The position numbers were made by a program, and so were the translations under genes. The notes under the pieces were generated by a model that saw nothing but the letters and a program-made list of their open reading frames with translations, had not been told where the DNA came from and ran no database searches. Of a stretch of DNA of 37,655 nt, positions 17,541 to 24,883 are shown in pieces. Positions within the stretch are counted from its first letter, which is position 1. Each line of letters opens with the position of its first letter. Source of the stretch: Prauserella endophytica (GTDB taxonomy: Bacteria; Actinomycetota; Actinomycetes; Mycobacteriales; Pseudonocardiaceae); contig NZ_SWMS01000041.1 of assembly GCF_005146945.1 (NCBI RefSeq), positions 1 to 37,655 on the forward strand, given 5' to 3'.

Positions 17541-17546
17541 TACCTT
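17541..17546 (+). promoter_or_regulatory. -10 hexamer of a leaderless promoter for the TrkA-C gene
   Basis: TACCTT is followed by seven bases and then GTG at 17554, so transcription would start at or one base before the start codon. No ribosome binding site precedes the GTG. The -35 region has no good match. Confidence 0.5.
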
Positions 17547-17553
17547 GGGATAC

Positions 17554-18036
17554 GTGAACGTCGAAGTAACTCCCCTGCCGGGAATCGGCGTCCGTAAGGA
17601 CTTCGCCATCGGCAACGGCCGCAGGGTCGGCGTGGTCACCCAGCGGGACGGCAAGATCGAACTGATCGTCTCGAAGTCCGACGATCCCGACGCGTGCCTG
17701 GCCTCGTTGCCACTCACGGCCGAGGAGGCGGGCGCGCTGGCGAACCTGCTCGGGGCCCCTCAGCTCGTGGCACAGCTCACCGAGGAGCACCGGGAGCTGC
17801 CGGGCATCAACACCAAGCAGCTGCCGATCAAGGCCGGCTCGCCGTTCGACGGCCGCACGCTCGGTGACACCGCGATCCGCACCCGCACCGGCGTGTCGGT
17901 GGTCGCGGTGATGCGCGCGGGCCAGGTGCACCCGTCGCCGACCCCGGACTTCACCTTCACCGCGGGCGACCTGCTCGTGGCGGTCGGCACGGCGGAGGGT
18001 CTCGAAGCCGCTTTCAAGATCCTCAAGCACGGCTGA
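17554..18036 (+). CDS. TrkA-C (RCK_C) regulatory subunit of a cation:proton antiporter
   Basis: The protein has 160 residues. The N-terminal 70 residues form a small domain with TPLPGIGVRKDF; residues about 80-158 form an RCK_C domain (GRTLGDTAIRTRTGVSVVAV and FTAGDLLVAVGTAEGL). This arrangement matches the KhtT-type subunit that gates the KhtU K+/H+ antiporter in Bacillus, probably by binding a nucleotide such as c-di-AMP. It is followed four bases later by a CPA2 antiporter gene, so the two act together. The start is taken as GTG at 17554 rather than TTG at 17545, because of the promoter position. The ligand is unproven. Confidence 0.88.
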   Translation: MNVEVTPLPGIGVRKDFAIGNGRRVGVVTQRDGKIELIVSKSDDPDACLASLPLTAEEAGALANLLGAPQLVAQLTEEHRELPGINTKQLPIKAGSPFDGRTLGDTAIRTRTGVSVVAVMRAGQVHPSPTPDFTFTAGDLLVAVGTAEGLEAAFKILKHG

Positions 18037-18040
18037 GTAC

Positions 18041-19237
18041 GTGGATCACACAGCACTCGAACTGATCGAACTAGGCGCCGTCTTTTTCGCGCTGGGCGCA
18101 CTCGGCAGACTCGCGGGCCGGATCGGACTCTCTCCGATCCCCCTGTACCTGGTGGGTGGCCTGTGCTTCGGCCAGGGCGGGGTGCTGCCGCTCGGCGACA
18201 TCGGTGAGTTCACGCAGATCGCCGGTGAGATCGGCGTCGTCCTGCTGCTGTTGCTGCTGGGCCTCGAGTACTCCGCGGCCGAGCTCTTCACGGGGCTGAA
18301 GCGGTCGTGGATGGCCGGTGTGCTCGACATCGTCCTCAACGCCGCGCCGGGGGCCGCCGTGGCGCTGTTGCTTGGCTGGGGCCCGGTCGGCGCGCTGGTG
18401 ATGGCGGGCGTCACCTACATCTCCTCGTCGGGCATCATCGCCAAAGTCCTCGGCGACCTCGGCCGGCTCGGTAACCGCGAGACGCCGGTGGTGCTTTCGG
18501 TGCTGGTGTTCGAGGACCTCGCGATGGCCGTGTACCTGCCGATCCTCACGGCCGTGCTGGGCGGCATCAGCTTCCTCGGCGGCCTGCAGGCGGTCGGCAT
18601 CTCGCTCGCCGTGATCACCGTCGTGCTCGTCGTCGCGCTGCGCTACGGCCGCTTCGTCTCCGCGATCGTGGACAGCGAAGACCGCGAGGTGTTCCTGCTC
18701 AAGGTGTTCGGCGCGGCGCTGCTCGTGGCCGGGTTCGCCTCGGCGCTGCAGGTGTCGGCCGCGGTGGGCGCGTTCCTGCTGGGCATCGCGATCTCCGGGT
18801 CGACGGCCGAGAACGCCACGCGGCTGCTGGAGCCGCTGCGCGACGTGTTCGCCGCCGTGTTCTTCGTGGTGTTCGGCCTCAACACCAACCCGGCCTCGAT
18901 CCCGCCGGTGCTGGCCTGGGCCGTCGTCCTCGCCGTCGTGACCACGCTGACCAAGATCGCCACCGGCTGGTGGGCGGCCCGGCGCGCGGGCATCGGCAGG
19001 CTCGGCCAGGCCCGCGCGGGTGCCGCGCTGGTCGCGAGGGGTGAGTTCTCGATCGTCATCGCCGGCCTCGCGGTGAGCGCGGGCGCCGTGGAGGGCGAGC
19101 TCGCCGCGCTGGCGACGACCTACGTGCTGCTGATGGCCGTGCTCGGCCCCATCGCGGCGCGGGTGGTGGAGCCGGTGGCGCGGGCCCTTCAGCGCAAGAC
19201 CACCGGCCTCACGCGCACGGCCGGTGACACGCCGTAG
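18041..19237 (+). CDS. CPA2 family cation:proton antiporter (KhtU/KefB-like)
   Basis: The protein has 398 residues and about 12 membrane segments. It is a Na+/H+ exchanger-fold transporter of the CPA2 (Kef) family: LSPIPLYLVGGLCFG near the N-terminus, TYISSSGIIAKVL at the first half of the ion site, and LVFEDLAMAVYLPIL, where the Glu-Asp pair lies in the second. No RCK_N or RCK_C domain is fused; the neighbouring gene supplies the regulatory domain. Efflux of K+ in exchange for H+ is likely. The GTG at 18041 follows the TrkA-C stop by four bases. It converges on rluB. Confidence 0.9.
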   Translation: MDHTALELIELGAVFFALGALGRLAGRIGLSPIPLYLVGGLCFGQGGVLPLGDIGEFTQIAGEIGVVLLLLLLGLEYSAAELFTGLKRSWMAGVLDIVLNAAPGAAVALLLGWGPVGALVMAGVTYISSSGIIAKVLGDLGRLGNRETPVVLSVLVFEDLAMAVYLPILTAVLGGISFLGGLQAVGISLAVITVVLVVALRYGRFVSAIVDSEDREVFLLKVFGAALLVAGFASALQVSAAVGAFLLGIAISGSTAENATRLLEPLRDVFAAVFFVVFGLNTNPASIPPVLAWAVVLAVVTTLTKIATGWWAARRAGIGRLGQARAGAALVARGEFSIVIAGLAVSAGAVEGELAALATTYVLLMAVLGPIAARVVEPVARALQRKTTGLTRTAGDTP

Positions 19238-19253
19238 CCACCCCACCCCGGCT

Positions 19254-19361
19254 GCAGTGAAGGCCACCATCACTGCGTTGGAATCAACACAGCGGCGCGC
19301 AGCGTCTCCGTTTGGGTGGTGGTGGGAGACGGGTGGGCGCAGGCATGGTGGCCTTCACTGC
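19254..19361. repeat. Two separated palindrome copies between convergent genes
   Basis: Copy one (19254-19276, centre CCA) has one arm mismatch (CCATCACTGC instead of CCTTCACTGC). Copy two (19339-19361, centre TGG) has the variant left arm GCAGGCATGG, identical to that at 8434 and 8464. The two are 62 bases apart instead of five, so unrelated sequence may have entered this pair. The gap (19238-19379) holds nothing else recognisable. A bidirectional terminator for the antiporter and rluB is plausible. Confidence 0.85.
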
Positions 19362-19379
19362 AGCCCGGCAGCCTTGGCT

Positions 19380-20120
19380 CTAGAGTTCGACGGCCCGGTA
19401 GAGGCTGCCGATCTCGGCGCGGTTCAGCGGCCGAAGCGCGCCCTGCTTGACGTTGCCGAGCTGCACGTCGCCAACGGCGGTCCGCACGAGCTTGCGCACC
19501 GGGTGGCCGACCTCGGCGAGCAGGCGGCGCACGATGTGCTTGCGCCCCTCGTGCAGCACGACCTCCACCAACGTGCGGCCCGGCCGGACGTCCTTCACCC
19601 GGAACTCGTCGGCCTTCACGGGCCCGTCCTCGAGTTCGACGCCGGCTCGCAGCCGTTTGCCGAGCCCACGCGGGACGGTGCCGTCGACCTCGGCGAGGTA
19701 GGTCTTGGGCACATGGAACGAAGGGTGCATGAGCCGGTGCGCGAGGTCGCCGTCGTTGGTCAGCAGGAGCAGGCCCTCGGTCTCGGCGTCGAGCCTGCCG
19801 ACGTGGAAGAGCCGTTCGCGCCGTTCGCGCACGTAGTCCCCGACGCAGGGCCTGCCCTGGTCGTCGGTCATCGTGCTGTGCACGCCCTTGGGCTTGTTGA
19901 ACGCGAAGTACACAAGGTCGTCGCGCAGGATCACGCGCAGGCCGTCGACATGGATCACGGCCGTGTCCGGGTCCACGCGGCGGCCCTGCTCGCGCACGAC
20001 CTCGCCGTCGACGCTCACCCGGCCGCGCGCGATCAGCTCCTCGGACGCGCGCCGCGAGGCCACGCCCGCCTGCGCGAGCACCTTCTGCAGGCGCACGCCT
20101 TCGGGTTGGTCAGATCTCAT
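19380..20120 (-). CDS. rluB: 23S rRNA pseudouridine synthase RluB-like
   Basis: The protein has 246 residues. An N-terminal S4 RNA-binding domain (GVRLQKVLAQAGVASRRASE, residues about 8-60) is followed by an RsuA/RluB-type catalytic domain with GRLDAETEGLLLLTNDGDL, where the Asp is the nucleophile. It should convert a uridine in 23S rRNA helix 89 (position 2605 in E. coli) to pseudouridine. The ATG at 20120 overlaps the scpB end by 11 bases. It is the last gene of the xerD-parA-scpAB cluster and ends at a repeat-bearing convergent gap. Confidence 0.93.
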   Translation of the reverse strand: MRSDQPEGVRLQKVLAQAGVASRRASEELIARGRVSVDGEVVREQGRRVDPDTAVIHVDGLRVILRDDLVYFAFNKPKGVHSTMTDDQGRPCVGDYVRERRERLFHVGRLDAETEGLLLLTNDGDLAHRLMHPSFHVPKTYLAEVDGTVPRGLGKRLRAGVELEDGPVKADEFRVKDVRPGRTLVEVVLHEGRKHIVRRLLAEVGHPVRKLVRTAVGDVQLGNVKQGALRPLNRAEIGSLYRAVEL

Positions 20121-20961
20121 CGATGGAGTCCACTTCCGGCAGCAGGGGGGCGATCGGCGGCAGGTCGTTCAGCGACGACAGCCCCAACCGCTCCAGGAAC
20201 AGTTCGGTCGTCACGTACAGCGTGCCACCGGTCTCGGGATCGGCGCCGGACTCCTCGATGAGCCCCCGCGCGACGAGCGTGCGGATCACGCCGTCGACGT
20301 TCACGCCACGCACCGCCGCGACGCGCGAGCGCGTGACCGGCTGGCGGTAGGCGATCACGGCCAGCGTCTCCAGCGCCGCCCTCGTCAGCTTCGAGCGCTG
20401 CCCGTCGAGCAGCATCTTCTCCACGAACGGCGCGTACGTGTCGCGCGTGTAGAACCGCCAGCCCTCGCCGACGCGGCGCAGGTCGATGCCGCTGGCGCGG
20501 TCGGCGTAGTCGCCCGCCATCGACCGCAGCGTCTCGGTGACGCGGTCGACGGGCTGGTCGACGGCCCCGGCGAGCACCTCTTCGTCCACCGGCGTGTCCA
20601 CCACGAGCAGCAGCGCCTCCAGCGCGGAGACGAGCGCGTCGTAGGAGGTCAGGTCGGGCAGGGCCCGGTCGGCGGCGACGGCGACGAGACTGGTGTCGCC
20701 GCTCTCCTCGCCCTGGGCCGCCTCTGGGTCATCACCGTCGTCGGTGGTCCCAGGAGCACCGGGGTCACGTTCGCTGCGACCAGCGTGCCCGTGGGGACCG
20801 TTCTCAGCAGTGGCGTCGTCCTCGGCGTCGATGTCCAGCGGCACCGGCTCCGGCGCGGCCTCGGCCTCCCGCCGCGGCACCGGGTCCGGTTCCTGCGCGG
20901 GGTCCGGCCGCGGCTCCGGTTCCGCCCCGGTCGTCACCTGCTCGGTGTCTGGCTCACTCAC
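20110..20961 (-). CDS. scpB: Segregation and condensation protein B
   Basis: The protein has 283 residues. Residues about 1-105 are acidic, rich in Glu, Asp and Pro, and probably disordered. The rest is the two-winged-helix ScpB fold (ALEALLLVVDTPVDEEVLAG, then LTRAALETLAVIAYRQPVTR, and GLIEESGADPETGGTLYVTT). ScpB dimers bind ScpA and join SMC in the bacterial condensin. The GTG start overlaps the scpA stop (GTGA). The long acidic extension makes it larger than Bacillus ScpB (about 200). Confidence 0.95.
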   Translation of the reverse strand: MSEPDTEQVTTGAEPEPRPDPAQEPDPVPRREAEAAPEPVPLDIDAEDDATAENGPHGHAGRSERDPGAPGTTDDGDDPEAAQGEESGDTSLVAVAADRALPDLTSYDALVSALEALLLVVDTPVDEEVLAGAVDQPVDRVTETLRSMAGDYADRASGIDLRRVGEGWRFYTRDTYAPFVEKMLLDGQRSKLTRAALETLAVIAYRQPVTRSRVAAVRGVNVDGVIRTLVARGLIEESGADPETGGTLYVTTELFLERLGLSSLNDLPPIAPLLPEVDSIDEI

Positions 20962-21833
20962 CCGTACTCCTCGTCCTCGGCGTCGGCGGCGCGGTCACGT
21001 TCCGCCTCCGCGGCGGCCTCGTCGACGCTCCCGCCGGTCCATCGCACGTGCAGCTCCGCGAGCGCCTCGGCCTGCTCGAACTGCACCGACGACTCCCGGT
21101 ACAGCTCCAGCAGCGCCAGGAAGCGGGCCACCACCTCGATCGTGTGCTCGCAGTCGGAGACCAGCTCGCCGAACGTCGCACCGCCCGTCTCGGCCAGCCG
21201 CACCCGCAGCACGGCCGCGTGCTCGCGCACCGACACCCTGCCCGCGTGGATGTGGTCCAGCGACACGGTGGGCGGCGGTTTGGGTTTGAACACCGTGAGC
21301 GCGAGGTCGGCGAACTTCTCCGGCGTCACCCCGAGCATCACCTCGGGCAGCAACCCGAGGTAGCGCTCCTCCAGCGCCACCGACCGAGGGTAACGCCGCA
21401 GCGCACCGGCCTCCAGCTCGGCGAACAGCGCCGCCACCTGCTTGTACGCCCGGTACTGAAGCACGCGCGCGAACAGCAGGTCCCTGGCCTCCAGCAGCGC
21501 CAGGTCGTCCTCGTCCTCGACGTCGCCCGCGGGCAGCAGCCGGGCCGCCTTGAGGTCGAGCAGCGTCGCCGCGATCACGAGGAACTCGGTGACCTCGTCG
21601 AGGTCCCATTCGGCGCCCAGCGCACGCGTGTAGGCGATGAAGTCGTCCGTGACCTGGTGCAACGCCACCTCGGTCACGTCGAGCTGGTGCTGTGAGATCA
21701 GCTGCAGCAGCAGGTCGAACGGCCCCTCGAAGTTGGCGAGGCGCACCTTGAACCGGGACGCCGAACCGCCCTCCTCGGGTGTCTCCGGAACGGGCACCTC
21801 GGGGGCCGGCTGGGGCGGGGCCCCCTCCTCCAT
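20958..21833 (-). CDS. scpA: Segregation and condensation protein A
   Basis: The protein has 291 residues and is the kleisin subunit of the SMC-ScpAB condensin. The N-terminal kleisin domain reads FKVRLANFEGPFDLLLQLIS, then VIAATLLDLKAARLLP. The C-terminal winged helix lies near residues 210-270 (VARFLALLELYRESSVQFEQ). A proline-rich N-terminus precedes the fold. The ATG at 21833 shares one base with the upstream stop (TGATG). Confidence 0.96.
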   Translation of the reverse strand: MEEGAPPQPAPEVPVPETPEEGGSASRFKVRLANFEGPFDLLLQLISQHQLDVTEVALHQVTDDFIAYTRALGAEWDLDEVTEFLVIAATLLDLKAARLLPAGDVEDEDDLALLEARDLLFARVLQYRAYKQVAALFAELEAGALRRYPRSVALEERYLGLLPEVMLGVTPEKFADLALTVFKPKPPPTVSLDHIHAGRVSVREHAAVLRVRLAETGGATFGELVSDCEHTIEVVARFLALLELYRESSVQFEQAEALAELHVRWTGGSVDEAAAEAERDRAADAEDEEYG

Positions 21834-22288
21834 CAGTTCGCGGCTTCCTCGGCGGCGAGCTGGCCGTCGCGCAACCGTCGCACCAGCACCGAATCCTCGC
21901 CGTGCTGGTCGAAGTCGGCGAGCAGCACCGCCACCGCCTCCCGGACGATCCGGCCCCGGTCCACCGCGAGGTCGTGCGAGCCGCGCAGCGTCAGTCGGGC
22001 GTGCTCCATCGCGAGCAGCTCCTCGCCGGAGACGTACACCGTGATCTTGGCGTCGTGTTTCTGCCTGCCGGAGCCGCGCCGGGCCGTGGCCGACCGCGCG
22101 AGCTGCCGCTCGCCGCGCCCCGGTTCGCTGCCCTCGGCGCTTCCGGCGCCGTCGCCGTTGGAGCGGGAGCCACCGTGCCCGTTGCCCGCCGGGGCGGGGT
22201 CGGGCACCACGGGGGTGTCCGCGAACACCGGGCTGCTGGTCCTGCGGAAGAGCTCTGACGCACCGGGCAGGGAAGCTCGCCTGCTCAC
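21833..22288 (-). CDS. Small ribbon-helix-helix-like protein next to ParA
   Basis: This 151-residue protein has no family I can name with certainty. The first 75 residues are disordered, with many Gly, Ser, Pro and Arg. The last 70 look like a ribbon-helix-helix unit: a strand KITVYVS (about 80-86), a helix EELLAMEHARL, a turn, and a second helix DRGRIVREAVAVLLADF. Such folds bind DNA as dimers and serve as ParA partners in some plasmid partition systems. The gene overlaps parA by GTGA and scpA by TGATG, so the three are translated together. A role as DNA adaptor for the ParA protein is inferred from position and fold only. Confidence 0.7.
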   Translation of the reverse strand: MSRRASLPGASELFRRTSSPVFADTPVVPDPAPAGNGHGGSRSNGDGAGSAEGSEPGRGERQLARSATARRGSGRQKHDAKITVYVSGEELLAMEHARLTLRGSHDLAVDRGRIVREAVAVLLADFDQHGEDSVLVRRLRDGQLAAEEAAN

Positions 22289-23250
22289 CGAGCGATCACC
22301 TCGCGCGCCAGCGCGCGGTACGCCGTCGCGCCGGCCGACCTGGGGGCCCAGCGAGTGATCGGCTCGCCGGCCACAGTGGTCTCAGGGAATCGCACGGTGC
22401 GGTTGATCACCGTGTCGAACACGGTGTCCCCGAATGCCTCCACCACGCGCGCCATGACCTCCTTCGAATGCAGGGTTCTCGGATCGAACATGGTGGCGAG
22501 AATCCCGGTGATGTCCAGTTTGGGGTTGAGCCGCTCGCGCACCTTCTCGATGGTGTCGATGAGCAACGCCACGCCACGCAAACTGAAGAACTCGCACTCC
22601 AGCGGGATGATCACGCCGTCGGCCGCGGTGAGCGCGTTGACGGTGAGCAGCCCGAGCGACGGCTGGCAGTCGACTAGAACATAGTCGTACTGGTCCATCA
22701 CGGGTCTCAGCACCCTCAGCAACGTGTGCTCGCGGCCCACTTCGGCGACGAGCTGCACCTCGGCGGCCGAGAGGTCGATGTTGCTCGGCAGCAGGTCCAC
22801 GTTCTCGACCCGCGTCTTGCGGACGACGCCCTCGATGTCCACCGAGCGTTCCATGATCACGTTGTAGACGGTCTGGTCCAGCTCGTGCGGCTGGATGCCG
22901 AGCCCGACGGAGAGGGCGCCCTGCGGGTCGAAGTCCACGAGCAGCACGCGCCTGCCGTACTCGGCAAGCGCGGCGCCGAGGTTGATGGTCGAGGTGGTCT
23001 TGCCGACGCCGCCCTTCTGGTTGCACATCGCGACGACCCTCGCGGGCCCGTGCCTCTCCAGCAGCGGCGGCTCGGGAATCTCCCGGCGCGGACGGCCGGT
23101 CGGACCGAGCTTGTTCTTGGCGTCCTTGCCGTTCGGCTCCTCCGCCGCGGTCACGTCGTACTCCCCACTATCGCCGCCGGTCTCGGTCGCGATGCTCACC
23201 CGGCTGAGATCGTCCGGAACGCGCCTTGCCGGTCTCTGGGATGTCGACAT
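22285..23250 (-). CDS. ParA family ATPase (chromosomal, not with parB)
   Basis: The protein has 321 residues. After an N-terminal extension of about 72 residues comes a deviant Walker A motif (CNQKGGVGKTT), then LLVDFDPQGALSVGLG and VLVDCQPSLGLLTVNAL. The C-terminal end carries VINRTVRFPETTVAG, usual in actinobacterial members. It resembles Rv1708 in the same position in M. tuberculosis. It is not the chromosomal ParA near the origin, since no parB or gidB lies here. The ATG at 23250 has GAGGAG ten bases upstream. It is likely to dimerise with ATP on DNA and may work with the small downstream protein or with ScpAB. Confidence 0.92.
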   Translation of the reverse strand: MSTSQRPARRVPDDLSRVSIATETGGDSGEYDVTAAEEPNGKDAKNKLGPTGRPRREIPEPPLLERHGPARVVAMCNQKGGVGKTTSTINLGAALAEYGRRVLLVDFDPQGALSVGLGIQPHELDQTVYNVIMERSVDIEGVVRKTRVENVDLLPSNIDLSAAEVQLVAEVGREHTLLRVLRPVMDQYDYVLVDCQPSLGLLTVNALTAADGVIIPLECEFFSLRGVALLIDTIEKVRERLNPKLDITGILATMFDPRTLHSKEVMARVVEAFGDTVFDTVINRTVRFPETTVAGEPITRWAPRSAGATAYRALAREVIAR

Positions 23251-23286
23251 GTGGCGAAAGCTCCTCGTTCGGCCATGGACGGCGCC

Positions 23287-23292
23287 AGCCTA
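23287..23292 (-). promoter_or_regulatory. Candidate -10 element for parA
   Basis: TAGGCT on the minus strand would give a leader of about 30 bases containing the GAGGAG site. It lies in the 103-base gap after xerD, so parA may have its own promoter besides read-through from xerD. Confidence 0.3.
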
Positions 23293-23353
23293 TTCGGGCA
23301 CGTAGAGCACCAGCAATGCGGCTCGCCGGGCGCGAACGGAGTACTTCCGCCGG

Positions 23354-24289
23354 TCAGCCGAACGCCCGGGGATGGGCCGTCGCGTAGACCTCACGCAGAG
23401 TGTTCACCGTTACCAGAGTGTAAACCTGCGTGGTCGTGACCGACGCGTGCCCCAGCAGTTCCTGCACCACCCGCACGTCGGCGCCGCCTTCGAGCAGATG
23501 CGTCGCGAAGGAATGCCGCAGGGTGTGCGGCGAGACCGTGGCGGCGAGCCCCGCCCGCTCGGCGTTGGTCTTGAGCACCTGCCACGCGCTCTGCCGGGAC
23601 AGCCTGCCGCCACGCGAGTTGAGGAACACAGCGGCGGTCCCCCGCCCCCGGCTCGCGAGCACGGGCCGCGCCCGCACCAGGTACGCGTTGACGGCCTCCA
23701 GCGCGGGCCGCCCCACCGGCACGAGCCGCTGGTGGCCGCCCTTGCCGTCGAGCAGCACCGTGCGCTCATCGCCGTCCAGATCGTCGAGGTCGAGGCCGAC
23801 CGCTTCGGAGATGCGGGCGCCGGTGGAGTACAGCAGCTCCAGCAGCGCGCGGTCGCGCAGCGGGCGCACGCCCTCGGCGGGCGGCATGTCGAGCAGGCGC
23901 AGCACGTCGTGCACCGGCAGCGCCTTGGGCAGCCGCCGCGCGGGGGCGGGCGGTTTGACGTCACGTGCGGGGTCGTGCTCGGTGAGCCCGTCGGCGTGGG
24001 CGAAGCGGTGCAGCCCGCGCACGGCCACGAGCGCCCTCGCCGCCGACGACGCCGCGAGCGGCCGGTGCTCGTCGTCGCCCTCACGCAGTGCCACACCGAA
24101 CGCCGTGACGTGCCCTGGTTCCACCGAGGACAGCTCGGTGACGCCGGATCGCGCGAGGTGCGCGGCGTAGCGACGGAGGTCGCGCGCGTAGGACTCGACG
24201 GTGTTGGTCGCGGTGCCGCGCTCGACGACAAGGTGGTCGAGGTACGCGGCCACGACCTTGGTCACCGACGCGCCGTCCGAGGTCACCAC
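23354..24289 (-). CDS. xerD: Tyrosine recombinase XerD
   Basis: The protein has 311 residues. The N-terminal SAM-like domain ([20 protein letters not shown]) is followed by the catalytic domain. The active residues are visible: Arg in STGARISEA, Lys in GKGGHQRL, His-x-x-Arg in [15 protein letters not shown], His in [11 protein letters not shown], and Tyr in TQVYT. XerD works with XerC at dif to resolve chromosome dimers. I chose the GTG at 24289 because it sits six bases past a -10 hexamer and gives the usual length; the frame is open upstream, but that extension overlaps the divergent gene's promoter. It heads the parA-scpAB-rluB set. Confidence 0.94.
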   Translation of the reverse strand: MVTSDGASVTKVVAAYLDHLVVERGTATNTVESYARDLRRYAAHLARSGVTELSSVEPGHVTAFGVALREGDDEHRPLAASSAARALVAVRGLHRFAHADGLTEHDPARDVKPPAPARRLPKALPVHDVLRLLDMPPAEGVRPLRDRALLELLYSTGARISEAVGLDLDDLDGDERTVLLDGKGGHQRLVPVGRPALEAVNAYLVRARPVLASRGRGTAAVFLNSRGGRLSRQSAWQVLKTNAERAGLAATVSPHTLRHSFATHLLEGGADVRVVQELLGHASVTTTQVYTLVTVNTLREVYATAHPRAFG

Positions 24290-24295
24290 GCGGTC

Positions 24296-24301
24296 ACTGT
24301 A
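24296..24301 (-). promoter_or_regulatory. -10 hexamer of a leaderless xerD promoter
   Basis: TACAGT on the minus strand is followed by exactly six bases and then the GTG at 24289. It lies in a 49-base divergent gap that also holds the plus-strand hexamer at 24327. Confidence 0.55.
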
Positions 24302-24326
24302 GACTCCCGCACCCCGCGGGCTCCGG

Positions 24327-24332
24327 TAACGT
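24327..24332 (+). promoter_or_regulatory. -10 hexamer of a leaderless promoter for the DUF1707/TM2 gene
   Basis: TAACGT is followed by exactly six bases and the ATG at 24339. The two divergent promoters face away from each other in a 49-base gap, so their polymerases would compete for it. Confidence 0.55.
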
Positions 24333-24338
24333 GGGAAC

Positions 24339-24824
24339 ATGCCAGGCGATCCCGATTCGGAGATCCTGCGCATCGGCACCGCCGAGCGCGACGAGGCGTG
24401 CCGCCTGCTCGGCGACCATTTCTCCGAGGGCAGGCTCACGGCCGCGGAGTACGAGGAGCGCGTCGCCACCGCACTGGCCGCGCACACCAGGGCCGACATC
24501 CGGCCCCTGTTCACGGACCTGCCGGCGCCCCGGCCGGTGTACCTGCTGCCGCCGCTGGAGCCCCGCAGCTACGGGCTGCCCCACGCCCCGCCGCCCACCG
24601 AGGTGGAACGGTCCGAGAAGTCGCGCATCGTCGCCGGTGTGCTGCAGATCCTGATCCCCGTGGGCACGGGCCGCTTCTACACCGGGCACACGAGCATGGC
24701 CGTGGCCCAGCTGCTCGTCACCCTCTTCACGCTCGGCGCCGGGGCGCTGTGGCCGCTGATCGACGGCATCCTGCTGCTGGTCAACGGCGGCTACGACGGC
24801 AGAGGCCGCCCCCTGCGCGACTAG
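24339..24824 (+). CDS. DUF1707 and TM2 domain membrane protein
   Basis: The protein has 161 residues. Residues about 8-65 form a DUF1707 domain ([20 protein letters not shown], then [16 protein letters not shown]), common in actinobacteria. A proline-rich linker follows. Residues 95-150 form a TM2 domain with two membrane helices around a short turn ([19 protein letters not shown] and [11 protein letters not shown]). Function is unknown; TM2 proteins are small inner membrane proteins. Its TAG stop lies in the left arm of the inverted repeat at 24822. Confidence 0.88.
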   Translation: MPGDPDSEILRIGTAERDEACRLLGDHFSEGRLTAAEYEERVATALAAHTRADIRPLFTDLPAPRPVYLLPPLEPRSYGLPHAPPPTEVERSEKSRIVAGVLQILIPVGTGRFYTGHTSMAVAQLLVTLFTLGAGALWPLIDGILLLVNGGYDGRGRPLRD

Positions 24825-24883
24825 GTCGTGTCTGCCGATCCGGTTGCCCGCTCGCACGGCAGAGAATTGTCAGACACGACCTA
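24822..24883. repeat. 62-bp element with 13-bp terminal inverted repeats holding both stop codons
   Basis: TAGGTCGTGTCTG (24822-24834) and CAGACACGACCTA (24871-24883) are exact inverted repeats around a 36-base core. TA at each outer end could be a target duplication. The left arm begins with the TAG stop of the TM2 gene; on the opposite strand the right arm begins with the TAG stop of the Nudix gene. It looks like a miniature element (the ends resemble actinobacterial IS5-type ends as I remember them) or a bidirectional terminator. Confidence 0.8.
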
